From JAHRAW01 sp965262585 (lineage in GTDB: Bacteria; Pseudomonadota; Gammaproteobacteria; Arenicellales; Poriferihabitantaceae): a stretch of 64,000 bases of DNA. Below are positions 8,037-16,166 of the stretch, piece by piece. The translations under genes and the position numbers were made by a program. The notes beneath the pieces are model-generated. The model was not told where the DNA came from. It did no database searches and saw only the letters and a program-made list of their open reading frames with translations. The stretch's first letter is position 1. The number at the start of each line of letters is the position of its first letter. The stretch covers positions 1,488,001 to 1,552,000 of the forward strand of contig OZ253546.1 in the NCBI GenBank assembly GCA_965262585.1. Direction: 5' to 3'.

Positions 8037-8381
8037 TCACAAAATCCCCAGCACCTTCTCCGGCGGCCGGCCAACCGCCGCCTTGCCGTGGTGCACAACG
8101 ATGGGCCGCTCCAATAATTGCGGATGCACCGACACAATGTCAATCAGCGCATCTTCCGACAACGCCTTGTCCGTGAGATCAAGTTCACCGTACACCGCTT
8201 CGCCCCGCCGAATAATATCCCGAATCGAACCACCCAACATTACGGTAATCGCTTTCAGCGTCTCCGCATCCGGCGGACTATCCAGATAATAAACAATTTC
8301 CGGATCAATGCCGTTTTCATTCAACAACGCAAGCGTAGCGCGAGATTTAGAACAGCGGGGGTTGTGGTAGATGGTGGTCAT
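8037..8381 (-). CDS. arsC: ArsC-family arsenate reductase (glutaredoxin-dependent type)
   Basis: A 114-residue thioredoxin-fold protein of the ArsC family, which reduces arsenate to arsenite with glutathione and glutaredoxin. The N-terminus is MTTIYHNPRCSKSRATLALL with the catalytic cysteine near residue 10. Arginines that bind the anion in ArsC are present in IIRRGEAVY and in LLERPIVVH. The C-terminal GRPPEKVLGIL is the common family ending. No arsR, arsB or acr3 gene is close, so a general role as an ArsC-like (YffB-type) reductase is possible. Confidence 0.85.
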   Translation of the reverse strand: MTTIYHNPRCSKSRATLALLNENGIDPEIVYYLDSPPDAETLKAITVMLGGSIRDIIRRGEAVYGELDLTDKALSEDALIDIVSVHPQLLERPIVVHHGKAAVGRPPEKVLGIL

Positions 8382-8402
8382 CGTCCACCACCGCCGAGAG
8401 TT

Positions 8403-8483
8403 CTACAAAGCATCGAGGACTTCTTGTTTTTTCTTTTCATACTCATCTTCGGTGATAACGCCATCGTCTATTAAATAAGCCAG
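8403..8483 (-). pseudogene. Remnant of a SHOCT-domain protein
   Basis: On the minus strand, between two stops, lies a 26-codon piece reading LAYLIDDGVITEDEYEKKKQ and ending in EVLDAL. This is the C-terminal SHOCT motif (L..L.d.GvIteeEfe.KK..lL) that normally ends larger bacterial proteins. It has no start codon and is preceded in frame by TAA, so it is read as the broken tail of a lost gene. It lies 21 bases from arsC. Confidence 0.6.
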
Positions 8484-8541
8484 TTAAATGATCTATGTTA
8501 GAGTATCCGAATCACTATAACAGCACAAGAACGGAGGGAAA

Positions 8542-9060
8542 ATGATTGCTTGTCTAGGTTGGGGTTCTCTTATCTGGGAGCCACGGGATCTTCCGATTCG
8601 CAGGAAGTGGTTTGAGGATGGCCCGCTGATTCGGGTTGAGTTTGTGCGCCAATCATTAGGTGATCGGTTGACGTTGGTCATCCACCCTGGCACTCCCCCG
8701 GTTCATTCTCTTTGGGCAATCATGGACTCGGATGATTTAGGTTCTGCGGTGAAGGCATTGCATAAACGAGAGGGTGCGAAGGAAAAGTATATTGGCCGCT
8801 GGTCGCAGGATGATGGGCCATCTGATGAGATACCAAGCTTGTCGGTATGGGCTTACGAACGAGGTATACAGCATGTGGTTTGGGCAAATTTACCGCCGAA
8901 TCTCGATGGTGAAGAACAGGCTGTTCGTTACTTAAAAAGGTTGGTTGATGAAAAAAATCAAAAAGCCGCCGAAGAATATATTCGCAAGGCGCCCGCACAG
9001 ATTAACACGCCTTATCGACGGCGGTTTGAATATGAATTTGGGTGGACTTCGCTGAGATAG
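8542..9060 (+). CDS. Conserved hypothetical protein, gamma-glutamylcyclotransferase-like N-terminus
   Basis: A 172-residue protein with a good ribosome binding site (GGAGG at 8533-8537) before the ATG. It opens with ACLGWGSLIWEP, which resembles the YGSL substrate loop of gamma-glutamylcyclotransferase folds, but the rest is not clearly aligned to characterised enzymes. Later segments include TLVIHPGTPPVHSLWA and VWANLPPN. The base composition is somewhat more AT-rich than that of its neighbours, and it stands alone on the plus strand between two minus-strand groups. The function is unknown. Confidence 0.65.
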   Translation: MIACLGWGSLIWEPRDLPIRRKWFEDGPLIRVEFVRQSLGDRLTLVIHPGTPPVHSLWAIMDSDDLGSAVKALHKREGAKEKYIGRWSQDDGPSDEIPSLSVWAYERGIQHVVWANLPPNLDGEEQAVRYLKRLVDEKNQKAAEEYIRKAPAQINTPYRRRFEYEFGWTSLR

Positions 9061-9091
9061 GATGCCGTCCTATCATTAAAGATTAAATATT

Positions 9092-9400
9092 CTATGCACC
9101 ACCAAGCACCGCATCACACTTCCAGCAAACATCAAAAGTATCCGGATTGTGTTCGCCGCAGGTGGCACATGGTTTGTCGGTTGCCGGTAGCGGGCTGTTT
9201 TCAAATTGTTCGATGGCTTGCTGTGCTTTTTCCAGGTCTGTGTCGCGTTTGACCCATACTTCCGGGTATGTCATCGGCAATTCGCCGAAGCCGCCGCCGG
9301 CGTTTTGGTTGAATAGCAGACACGGAATTCCGGCCAGGTTTAGAAGGTCAACCACCAGTTGGCCGTCAATGAGGGATTCGGCGAAGTAGACGCGCTTCAC
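9092..9400 (-). CDS. DUF2007-type protein with C-terminal zinc ribbon
   Basis: The start is the GTG at 9400, which overlaps the TGA of the transporter gene upstream as GTGA. The frame left of that start is only a shadow of the transporter. The 102-residue product begins MKRVYFAESLIDGQLVVDLL, a DUF2007 (putative signal-transducing) fold also seen in some PII-like proteins. It ends in a zinc ribbon with CATCGEHNPDTFDVCWKC (two CxxC pairs). The tight coupling suggests it works with or tunes the AI-2E family transporter. No experimental function is known to me. Confidence 0.8.
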   Translation of the reverse strand: MKRVYFAESLIDGQLVVDLLNLAGIPCLLFNQNAGGGFGELPMTYPEVWVKRDTDLEKAQQAIEQFENSPLPATDKPCATCGEHNPDTFDVCWKCDAVLGGA

Positions 9401-10464
9401 GGCGTGGGGCGGTCGACGCTCGATGACTTCGGCCAGGCGACAATGACGGCCTGCACCAGAGTGGCGAGGGGGATGGCAAAGAAAACCCCCCACACGCCCC
9501 ACAGCCCGCCGAAGAACAGCACCGCGACTATGATCGCCACCGGGTGGATATTGACGACTTCGGAGAACAGCAGTGGCACCAGCAGGTTGCCGTCCAGGGC
9601 TTGTATGATCAGGTAGGCCGCCACCACATACACGAAGTCGCTGCCCCAGCCCCACTGGAACCAGGCGAGCAACACCACCGGAATGGTTACCACCGCCGCG
9701 CCCACATAGGGAATCAACACCGAGATGCCCACTAACGCCGCCAGCAGCATGGAAAATTGCAGGCCGAAATAGGCGAAGCAAAGATAGGTAACGAACCACA
9801 CGATGAGGATTTCCCAGAACTTGCCGCGGATGTAGTTGCCGATCTGCAAGTCCACGTCGCCCCACACGCGCATCGCCAGGCGGCTGTCGCGGGGCAGCAA
9901 GTCGATGAGCCAGCGTTGAATCCGCTCTTTGTCCTTGAGAAAAAAGAAAATCAGGATTGGCAGCAGGATCAGGTAAATCAGCACGGTGATGATGCTGGCG
10001 GCGCTGGACAGCGATGAGGCGAGCGCGCTCTGGCCGAAGGCGGTCAGTTGGGCGCGCATGGCGCCGATAATTTCTTGCACCTGTTCCACCGAAAACAGTT
10101 CCGGGTATTGTCCCGGCAGGGTCATCAATCCGGCCTGGCCACGGGCGAGGATGAAAGGAATCTGCCGCACCATCTCGGTGAGTTGGTTATACAAAATCGG
10201 CAGCAGGCCGAATACCACCAGCACCACGCATAAAAGGAAGGCGAGGAAGACCAGCCACACGGCAATCGGGCGGGGAATTTTTATCCGGGTCAGTTTCTGG
10301 GCCAGCCCCTCGAGCAGGTAGGCGATGACGATGCCGGCCAGCACCGGCGCCAGCATGTTGCCGGCGTATACGATGATCAGAAACGAGCCAATCAGGACAA
10401 CCGAAAGATAAACCACCTCAGGGTTGGAGAATTGTCGTTTGAACCAGTTTGTGAGTTGTTCCAT
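9397..10464 (-). CDS. AI-2E/PerM family transporter
   Basis: A 355-residue polytopic inner-membrane protein of the AI-2E transporter (UPF0118, PerM/TqsA) superfamily. It has an N-terminal helix pair (LSVVLIGSFLIIVYAGNMLAPVLAGIVIAYLL, seen at about residues 18-50), a second pair around residues 65-90, a soluble middle part, and a C-terminal membrane bundle that includes the family-typical FFGGLWGVWGVFFAIPLATL. Members export autoinducer-2 or act as Na+/H+ antiporters; the substrate cannot be told here. It is followed by the DUF2007 gene with a 4-base overlap. Confidence 0.88.
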   Translation of the reverse strand: MEQLTNWFKRQFSNPEVVYLSVVLIGSFLIIVYAGNMLAPVLAGIVIAYLLEGLAQKLTRIKIPRPIAVWLVFLAFLLCVVLVVFGLLPILYNQLTEMVRQIPFILARGQAGLMTLPGQYPELFSVEQVQEIIGAMRAQLTAFGQSALASSLSSAASIITVLIYLILLPILIFFFLKDKERIQRWLIDLLPRDSRLAMRVWGDVDLQIGNYIRGKFWEILIVWFVTYLCFAYFGLQFSMLLAALVGISVLIPYVGAAVVTIPVVLLAWFQWGWGSDFVYVVAAYLIIQALDGNLLVPLLFSEVVNIHPVAIIVAVLFFGGLWGVWGVFFAIPLATLVQAVIVAWPKSSSVDRPTP

Positions 10465-10498
10465 GAGAATAATTTATAGCAGGTTTGACGGCGCGCGG

Positions 10499-10921
10499 CT
10501 ATACCGGCGTTGCGACTATTTCGAAGTCGTGGGTGATGGTGGCGGTGCACGAAAGCATGCGCGTTACCGAGCAGTATTTTTCCATGGACAGGGCTACCGC
10601 GCGCGCCACTTTTTTGTGGTCGAGGTTATCCCCGCTGAAGACATAGCGGAGGTGAATTTGCGTGAACACGGCGGGGACGGTGTCGGCGCGTTCGGCGTTG
10701 ATTTCGATTTCGCATGTACTCACGCGCTGGCGGCCTTTTTTCAGGATTAGCATTACGTCGATGCCACTGCAGCCGCCGAGTCCCACCAGCACCATCTCCA
10801 TGGGCCGCGGGCCGTGATGTTCGCCGCCGATTTCCGGTGCGCCAGACAACGCTATGCGGTGGCCGCTGTCGGTGGTCGCCTCAAAATTCATCGTGCCGAA
10901 ATGTTTCAGTGTGACTTTCAT
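10499..10921 (-). CDS. OsmC family protein, YhfA type
   Basis: A 140-residue OsmC-fold protein. The two conserved redox cysteines are seen in GLGGCSGIDVMLIL and in MEKYCSVTRML, the spacing of the E. coli YhfA group rather than of classic Ohr. Members reduce or bind organic peroxides; YhfA itself is poorly defined. Its ATG at 10921 overlaps the stop of the lambda-exonuclease-like gene upstream (ATGA), so it is the last gene of a trpEGC-exo-osmC transcription unit. Confidence 0.88.
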   Translation of the reverse strand: MKVTLKHFGTMNFEATTDSGHRIALSGAPEIGGEHHGPRPMEMVLVGLGGCSGIDVMLILKKGRQRVSTCEIEINAERADTVPAVFTQIHLRYVFSGDNLDHKKVARAVALSMEKYCSVTRMLSCTATITHDFEIVATPV

Positions 10922-11616
10922 GCCCCAGACGCCGCCTTCGCTTTCAGGGCTGAAGCGGTGCCACGGAAGTCACGCCGCTTAAACAAACGCCGCCTTTCCA
11001 GCATGACCGACACAAACCCCTCAACCGCCGCGCAAAGTTCTTTAATGTAGCGTTCGTCACGGGCGACCCGAAGCAAAAGTTGCTCGGGAAAGTCGGGATG
11101 GTAACTGAAAAAATCACACCACTTGCGATTGGTCACCCACAACTGCCCTTGCACCTGCGGAATATAGGCCGGGGGTATTTTTCCGGCGCGCAAATACGCT
11201 TCATGGGTGGAGTGTTTCGGACACTTGATTTCCAGCAAGCCATCGTCGCCCACCATGCCGTCCGGGCTGGCCGCAATCAGACGCCGTTCATCACGATACA
11301 CCAACCCGACCTCGGCCACCGAAACGCCGCTTCGCCGCGCATAAAACGCGCGCGCTTCGGGCTCCATCTCGAGGCCGCGCCGCATCCATTCGGTAGCCCC
11401 GGACGCGGGCTTTTTCGCGGTCCGCCATTCGTTGATAAGTTCGTTCATATACTGCGCCGAAGCGTTCGAAAGCGTGCCGGTGGCCGTCATTATACGCTTG
11501 AAATTGGATGCGGTTGGAATGCCGAGGCGCGCCCGCGTCCACGCCGCCGAACCTTGCTCCATATTCAGCACTACCATTGCCCCGTGCGCGTCCGGGTTAA
11601 GGCGCCCGATGCTCAC
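10918..11616 (-). CDS. Lambda exonuclease (Red alpha)/YqaJ-like nuclease
   Basis: A 232-residue protein of the YqaJ viral recombinase family, colinear with phage lambda exonuclease (226 residues). The segments EQGSAAWTRARLGIPTAS, VYRDERRLIAASPDG, LEIKCPKHS and IPQVQGQLWVT match lambda Exo. With the GTG at 11616 as start, the catalytic residues fall at E85, D119, E129 and K131, the same numbers as in lambda Exo. Such enzymes degrade the 5' strand of double-strand ends for single-strand annealing recombination. No annealing partner (Bet/RecT) or other phage gene lies nearby. It overlaps trpC as GTGA and the OsmC gene as ATGA, so it is translationally coupled into a housekeeping unit. It is probably of phage origin. 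Confidence 0.88.
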   Translation of the reverse strand: MSIGRLNPDAHGAMVVLNMEQGSAAWTRARLGIPTASNFKRIMTATGTLSNASAQYMNELINEWRTAKKPASGATEWMRRGLEMEPEARAFYARRSGVSVAEVGLVYRDERRLIAASPDGMVGDDGLLEIKCPKHSTHEAYLRAGKIPPAYIPQVQGQLWVTNRKWCDFFSYHPDFPEQLLLRVARDERYIKELCAAVEGFVSVMLERRRLFKRRDFRGTASALKAKAASGA

Positions 11617-12407
11617 AGCGCGAACAACGTTTTCATTTCCCGCCCCGGATTGGCGGCGCGCATGAGCGCCTCTCCGGTGAGGAAGGCGTGAACATTATGG
11701 CGGCGCATCCGCGCCACATCATCGCCATGGCCGAGCCCGCTTTCGGTCACCACGATGCGATCGGGCGGCACCGCCTCCAACAATTCCAGCGTGGTGTCGA
11801 GGCGGGTTTCGAAGGTGCGCAGGTTGCGATTGTTGATGCCGATGAGGCGACACGGCAACGCCCGCGCCCGCGCAAGTTCGCCTTCGTCGTGCACCTCGAT
11901 CAGCGCGTCCATGCCCAGCGCGTGGGCCAGTTCCGCCAACTCCGCCAGCAGCGGATCGCCAAGCGCGGCGACAATCAGCAACACCGCATCGGCGCCAATC
12001 AGGCGCGCCTCATACACTTGGTATGGATCGATGATGAAATCTTTGCGAAGCACCGGCAGAGGGCAAGCCTCGCGGGCTTCGCAAAGGTAGCGGTTATGCC
12101 CCATAAACCAAGTTTCATCGGTGAGCACCGACAGGCATGTGGCGCCGTGTTCGGCAAGGTTGCGGGCGAGGGTGGCCGGGTCGAAATCGGCGCGGATGAG
12201 GCCCTTGCTCGGCGATGCTTTTTTGATCTCGGCGATGACCGCCGCGCGTCCACCGGCCAAGTCTGTTTCGATGGCATCGATGAATCCGCGGGGCGGCGCC
12301 AGTTGTTCCACGGCGGCGCGCAGTTCGCTCAACGGACGGGCGACGGCACAGCGCGTAACCTCTTCGGCTTTGGTGGCGAGAATTTGGCTGAGAATATCGG
12401 AAGTCAA
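11613..12407 (-). CDS. trpC: Indole-3-glycerol phosphate synthase
   Basis: TrpC closes the indole ring in tryptophan synthesis. The frame upstream of 12407 is only a shadow of trpG; the real start is the TTG at 12407, which overlaps the trpG stop as TTGA and begins MTSDILSQILATKAEEV. The 264-residue TIM barrel shows the family motifs: AEIKKASPSKGLI (catalytic lysine and substrate loop), LSVLTDETWFMG, LPVLRKDFIIDPYQ, GADAVLLI, IGINNRNLRTF and VTESGLGHGDDV. It is a single-domain TrpC without the TrpF fusion seen in E. coli. It lies directly after trpG without the usual trpD between them. Confidence 0.96.
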   Translation of the reverse strand: MTSDILSQILATKAEEVTRCAVARPLSELRAAVEQLAPPRGFIDAIETDLAGGRAAVIAEIKKASPSKGLIRADFDPATLARNLAEHGATCLSVLTDETWFMGHNRYLCEAREACPLPVLRKDFIIDPYQVYEARLIGADAVLLIVAALGDPLLAELAELAHALGMDALIEVHDEGELARARALPCRLIGINNRNLRTFETRLDTTLELLEAVPPDRIVVTESGLGHGDDVARMRRHNVHAFLTGEALMRAANPGREMKTLFAL

Positions 12408-12991
12408 CTCGGCGGCCTCGCGTCCCGACCGATGCCGAGAAAATTTTTCAGCAGGGAATGGCCGTGTTGAGTGAGGATCGATTCGGGGTGGAATTGCACG
12501 CCCTCCACCGCTTGGTCGAGATGGCGAATGGCCATAATTTCCTGGTCTTCGGTCCATGCGGTTACCGCAAAACAATCGGGCAGCGAGGCGCGCTCCAAGG
12601 CGAGCGAATGATAGCGAGTCGCTTGAAACGGTGACGGCAGTCCGCGAAATACGCCTTCGCCACAATGGTGGATCAGCGAAGTTTTTCCGTGCATCAGTCG
12701 CTGCGCATGCACCACCCGTCCGCCGAACGCCTGGCCGATACACTGATGCCCAAGACAAACCCCAATCACCGGAATTTGCCCGGCGAAATGGCGCACCGCC
12801 GCAACCGACATACCAGCCTCGTTGGGCGTGCACGGCCCCGGTGAGATGACCAGAAATTCCGGCGCGAGTTGGTCGATTTCGGCGACGCTTTTATGGTCGT
12901 TGCGAATTACCGTCACAGATTGTTCGAGTTCACCGAAATACTGCACCAGGTTGTAGGTGAAAGAATCATAGTTGTCGATGATGGCTAGCAT
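12404..12991 (-). CDS. trpG: Anthranilate synthase component II (glutamine amidotransferase)
   Basis: A 195-residue class I glutamine amidotransferase that supplies ammonia to TrpE. It begins MLAIIDNYDSFTYNLVQYF, has the oxyanion segment ISPGPCTPNEAG, the nucleophile cysteine in GVCLGHQCIGQAFGG and the histidine-glutamate pair in VQFHPESILTQHG. It overlaps trpE by seven bases and trpC by four. It may also serve PabB, since no pabA is in the window. Confidence 0.96.
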   Translation of the reverse strand: MLAIIDNYDSFTYNLVQYFGELEQSVTVIRNDHKSVAEIDQLAPEFLVISPGPCTPNEAGMSVAAVRHFAGQIPVIGVCLGHQCIGQAFGGRVVHAQRLMHGKTSLIHHCGEGVFRGLPSPFQATRYHSLALERASLPDCFAVTAWTEDQEIMAIRHLDQAVEGVQFHPESILTQHGHSLLKNFLGIGRDARPPS

Positions 12992-14511
12992 GGTTGTTCG
13001 TCCGTTTCCGTCGGTGAATCGAGCGGCTGGTGCAACCCGGCGCGCGCCATCGCCACCGCGTTAAATACCGCGCGCCCTTTGCTCATAGTTTCTTCCCACT
13101 CGCGTGCCGCCACCGAGTCGGCGACGATGCCGGCGCCGACTTGAATGTGGACGATCTGATCTTTGATCAAGGCGGTGCGAATGGCAATCGCGGTATCGAG
13201 GTTGCCGTTCCAACCGATATAGCCAATCGCGCCGGAGTAAATGCCGCGTTTGTCCGGCTCCAACTCTTCGATGATCTCGAGGGCGCGCACTTTGGGCGCG
13301 CCCGACAAGGTGCCCGCCGGAAAGGTCGCTTTGAGTACATCGATGGCATCGAGTTGTTCTTTGATCCGGCCGCTGACATTCGACACGATATGCATCACAT
13401 GCGAATATTTTTCGATGATCATCTGATCGGTGACTGCAACCGTGCCGGTGCGCGCAACCCGACCGACGTCGTTGCGTCCGAGGTCCACCAACATCAGGTG
13501 CTCGGCCAGTTCTTTCGGATCCGATAACAACTCCGCTTCCAACGCCGCGTCCTGCTCGACGTTCTCGCCGCGCTTTCGCGTGCCGGCGATCGGCCGCACC
13601 GTGACCTCGTCGCCCTCCAGGCGCACTAAAATCTCGGGCGACGCACCGGCAATCTGGAAGTCGCCGAGGTCGAGGTAATACATATACGGAGACGGATTCA
13701 GCGTGCGCAGCGCGCGATATAAATCCAGCGGCTCGCCTTCATAAGCAAGCGACATGCGTTGCGAAAGCGCGACCTGAAAGACGTCGCCCTGATAGATATA
13801 TTCGCGGCATTTTTCGACCGCCGCCTCATACTCGGGGCGCGGGAAATTCGACTTGAATTCGGTGTCCTCGGCGCGTCCGCCGGGTGTCGGGCGTGGAGGC
13901 AAATCACCGGCAAGGTCGTCGAGCACCTCGCCCACGCGCCGCACGCCGCACGCCCATGCATCGGGCTGCGCCGGGTCGGCGTGGACGATCACATACAAGC
14001 GTCCGGCGAGGTTGTCGAACACCACCACTTCGTCGGACACCATGAGCACGATGTCGGGGGCGCCGACCGGGTCGGGGGCGGCGTTGACGCCCAGATGGGG
14101 TTCGATATAACGCACCGTGTCGTAGCCGAAAAATCCCACCAGCCCGCCACTGAAACGCGGCATCCCCGGAATTTCCGGAACGCGATGTTGTTGGCGGAAT
14201 GCGCGGATTTCATCGAGCGGGTCATCGCATCGCACCTCGCGCACCACTTCATCGACACTCGCGCTACCGTCGATGATTCGCAAATGGTTGCCCCGGACTT
14301 CAAGGCGCAACCGGCACGGCAGCCCGATGGTCGAATACCGCCCCCATTTTTCCCCGCCCTGAACCGACTCGAGCAGGTAACTATAGGGCCGGGAAGCGAG
14401 TTTCAGATAAGCACTGAGCGGCGTCTCCAAATCCGCCAGCACCTCGCGCACCAGCGGAATGCGGTTGTAGCCGAGATCAGCGTATTGATTGAATTGGTCT
14501 TGGGAGAGCAT
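12985..14511 (-). CDS. trpE: Anthranilate synthase component I
   Basis: A 508-residue chorismate-binding enzyme that makes anthranilate with TrpG, the first step of tryptophan synthesis. The C-terminal catalytic region has IYQGDVFQVALSQR, SPEILVRLEGDEVTVRPIAG, LVDLGRNDVGRVA, HIVSNVSG, FPAGTLSGAPKVRA and GAGIVADSV. The N-terminal half holds the tryptophan feedback site region, including LLESVQGGEKWGRYS. There are 130 bases between it and the gene upstream, which should hold the trp promoter; no leader peptide with tandem Trp codons was seen. Confidence 0.96.
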   Translation of the reverse strand: MLSQDQFNQYADLGYNRIPLVREVLADLETPLSAYLKLASRPYSYLLESVQGGEKWGRYSTIGLPCRLRLEVRGNHLRIIDGSASVDEVVREVRCDDPLDEIRAFRQQHRVPEIPGMPRFSGGLVGFFGYDTVRYIEPHLGVNAAPDPVGAPDIVLMVSDEVVVFDNLAGRLYVIVHADPAQPDAWACGVRRVGEVLDDLAGDLPPRPTPGGRAEDTEFKSNFPRPEYEAAVEKCREYIYQGDVFQVALSQRMSLAYEGEPLDLYRALRTLNPSPYMYYLDLGDFQIAGASPEILVRLEGDEVTVRPIAGTRKRGENVEQDAALEAELLSDPKELAEHLMLVDLGRNDVGRVARTGTVAVTDQMIIEKYSHVMHIVSNVSGRIKEQLDAIDVLKATFPAGTLSGAPKVRALEIIEELEPDKRGIYSGAIGYIGWNGNLDTAIAIRTALIKDQIVHIQVGAGIVADSVAAREWEETMSKGRAVFNAVAMARAGLHQPLDSPTETDEQPC

Positions 14512-14641
14512 GGCAAATCATCGGCAACGAGTATCAACCGAACAATGAAACGGCGAGCAAGAAACGGCGTGCCAAAATGGCGGCGTCAGCACCAAACCGT
14601 TTTTCGGGTTTTCGTGATGAATTGTTTCATGCGCGACTATA

Positions 14642-15400
14642 TCACAGCGGCGTTACAATGCCGCGAAGAATGCTCTTGAACAAACAACTCCAGGTCAGCC
14701 AGCCCATGTTGTCGGCGACGACCTCAACGGGGGGCGCGTCAATGCCGATAAGCGCATCGCGCAACGGGCTCAGACTGTTGTTTCTACCGTCTTTGTAATA
14801 ATTAAACCACCACGCGCTTTTCCATTTTTCGTTATAACTGCTACCTTGCTGCAGTGCCAGTTCTTTTTTCTCGTGTCGATACATTTTTTTTCGCGGCGCG
14901 ATGTCGAGAAAGATGAAATAAAAATCCCGCTTGTCGCCCAACGGCATGTCCAAGCCAACCCGCAACTTCCGCGCAATCTGATCGCGCTTGTCCGCCGTCG
15001 CCACGCTCATGGAACTGTATAACTTCGCTTCGACAAAAACCAACGCGCCGGGCAATTCAATACTCGCATCCAGTTCGGTGGATTCGCCGGTGGAGCGACC
15101 GGTGTATTCCTTGCCGACATAAATTTGCAGGTCGTCTTCTTTCAAGTTACAGAAAATCGGGTTTTCCTTTCCCTCATAAGCATCCTCAAACACCTCGCCC
15201 AAAACCGCACATTTTTTCGCAAACGGCAAACTCGCCAGCACCTCAAAACACGACCAAGTCAACGCGTCTTCGCTGTTGGGGTTGTCCTTGTGCGCTTGTT
15301 TATGCCGCTTACCTTGATGGGTTTGGTTAAGAAAGTCCTCCAACGCCTGCTCACGCCCGGACGGGATGGCGTAGTTTCGTTTGTGGTTTCTGTATTTCAT
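14642..15400 (-). CDS. Putative PD-(D/E)XK nuclease-like protein (first of a tandem pair)
   Basis: A 252-residue protein with no family I can name. A likely PD-(D/E)XK core is D111 followed by E124-A-K126 in TELDASIELPGALVFVEAK, the spacing and strand pattern of Holliday-junction and restriction nucleases. Its C-terminal region ends in MGWLTWSCLFKSIL, which resembles the YGYLTWKTVKNFC segment of the protein encoded upstream, so the two are probably distant relatives. It lies 7 bases after that gene. The lysine-rich, more AT-rich sequence differs from trpE and rpe on either side, which suggests horizontal transfer. A role in DNA defence is inferred only. Confidence 0.6.
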   Translation of the reverse strand: MKYRNHKRNYAIPSGREQALEDFLNQTHQGKRHKQAHKDNPNSEDALTWSCFEVLASLPFAKKCAVLGEVFEDAYEGKENPIFCNLKEDDLQIYVGKEYTGRSTGESTELDASIELPGALVFVEAKLYSSMSVATADKRDQIARKLRVGLDMPLGDKRDFYFIFLDIAPRKKMYRHEKKELALQQGSSYNEKWKSAWWFNYYKDGRNNSLSPLRDALIGIDAPPVEVVADNMGWLTWSCLFKSILRGIVTPL

Positions 15401-15407
15401 TTATGCT

Positions 15408-16166
15408 TTAGTAGATTTGTTCGCCGTTGTATTCGAAGACGGCGAGCGTGTTTTCGAGGTTATTGTCGCAACAGAAATTTTTGACTGTTTTCCATGTGAG
15501 ATAGCCGTAACATGTAGTATCCCAACCGGGAACTTCCTTGGACAAATCAGCATTTTTCAATGTGTTTTTAAAAAATATGCCTGTGCTCTTGTCGTTGTCA
15601 GGAATCAGCATCAAGTAGAATGAATTATCGCTGTATTCTTTGATTAGGTTTGCGGCTTTAAGCACGATCAAATTCTTCCCAAGATTTCTTGGCGTGCTTT
15701 TTGTTGACCATGACGGAAAACAGATTCCCTTTTTAAGTTTATTGATTGAGTGTTCCGCAAATTGTTGTTTGTGATATAACTGCGTGAAAATATTTGAGGA
15801 ACTTACTTTTTTTGGCTTGTCGGTTTTTTTGTCAAGTTGTTTGCCTTTTACCCGCCCCTGAAAATTGCACCATTCAACAGACAGATCCCAAGAGGGTTTT
15901 TGTTGCGTCCTAACTTTAGCCTCAACAAAAACCGCGCATTTTCTGGCTTCCGATTCGATAAGAATAACCGCGTCCGCATCACCAAAGTCTGAAAGGCTTT
16001 GTTCAACCAGAACAGTTGCGGTTCCAGTTGGCGGTTTTTCTTCGGCTTCAGGGAAAGTTGCTTGCTCGATGAGTTCATTCAACAATGCATCGCCGTTCTT
16101 GTGATACTGAAGTTCAGAAAGCAACGAATTCAAAATCCCCCGTTCAGAATACCCAAGCATTTTCAT
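15408..16166 (-). CDS. Putative PD-(D/E)XK nuclease-like protein coupled to rpe (second of the pair)
   Basis: A 252-residue protein, the same length as its downstream partner. The candidate active site is D63/D65 in FGDADAVILI and E82-A-K84 in VFVEAKVRT, a PD-(D/E)XK pattern. Its ATG overlaps the stop of rpe as ATGA, so it is read behind a housekeeping gene. The DNA is clearly more AT-rich than rpe, a sign of transfer. It could be a restriction-like or abortive-infection nuclease; no methyltransferase is adjacent. I do not recognise a named family. Confidence 0.6.
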   Translation of the reverse strand: MKMLGYSERGILNSLLSELQYHKNGDALLNELIEQATFPEAEEKPPTGTATVLVEQSLSDFGDADAVILIESEARKCAVFVEAKVRTQQKPSWDLSVEWCNFQGRVKGKQLDKKTDKPKKVSSSNIFTQLYHKQQFAEHSINKLKKGICFPSWSTKSTPRNLGKNLIVLKAANLIKEYSDNSFYLMLIPDNDKSTGIFFKNTLKNADLSKEVPGWDTTCYGYLTWKTVKNFCCDNNLENTLAVFEYNGEQIY

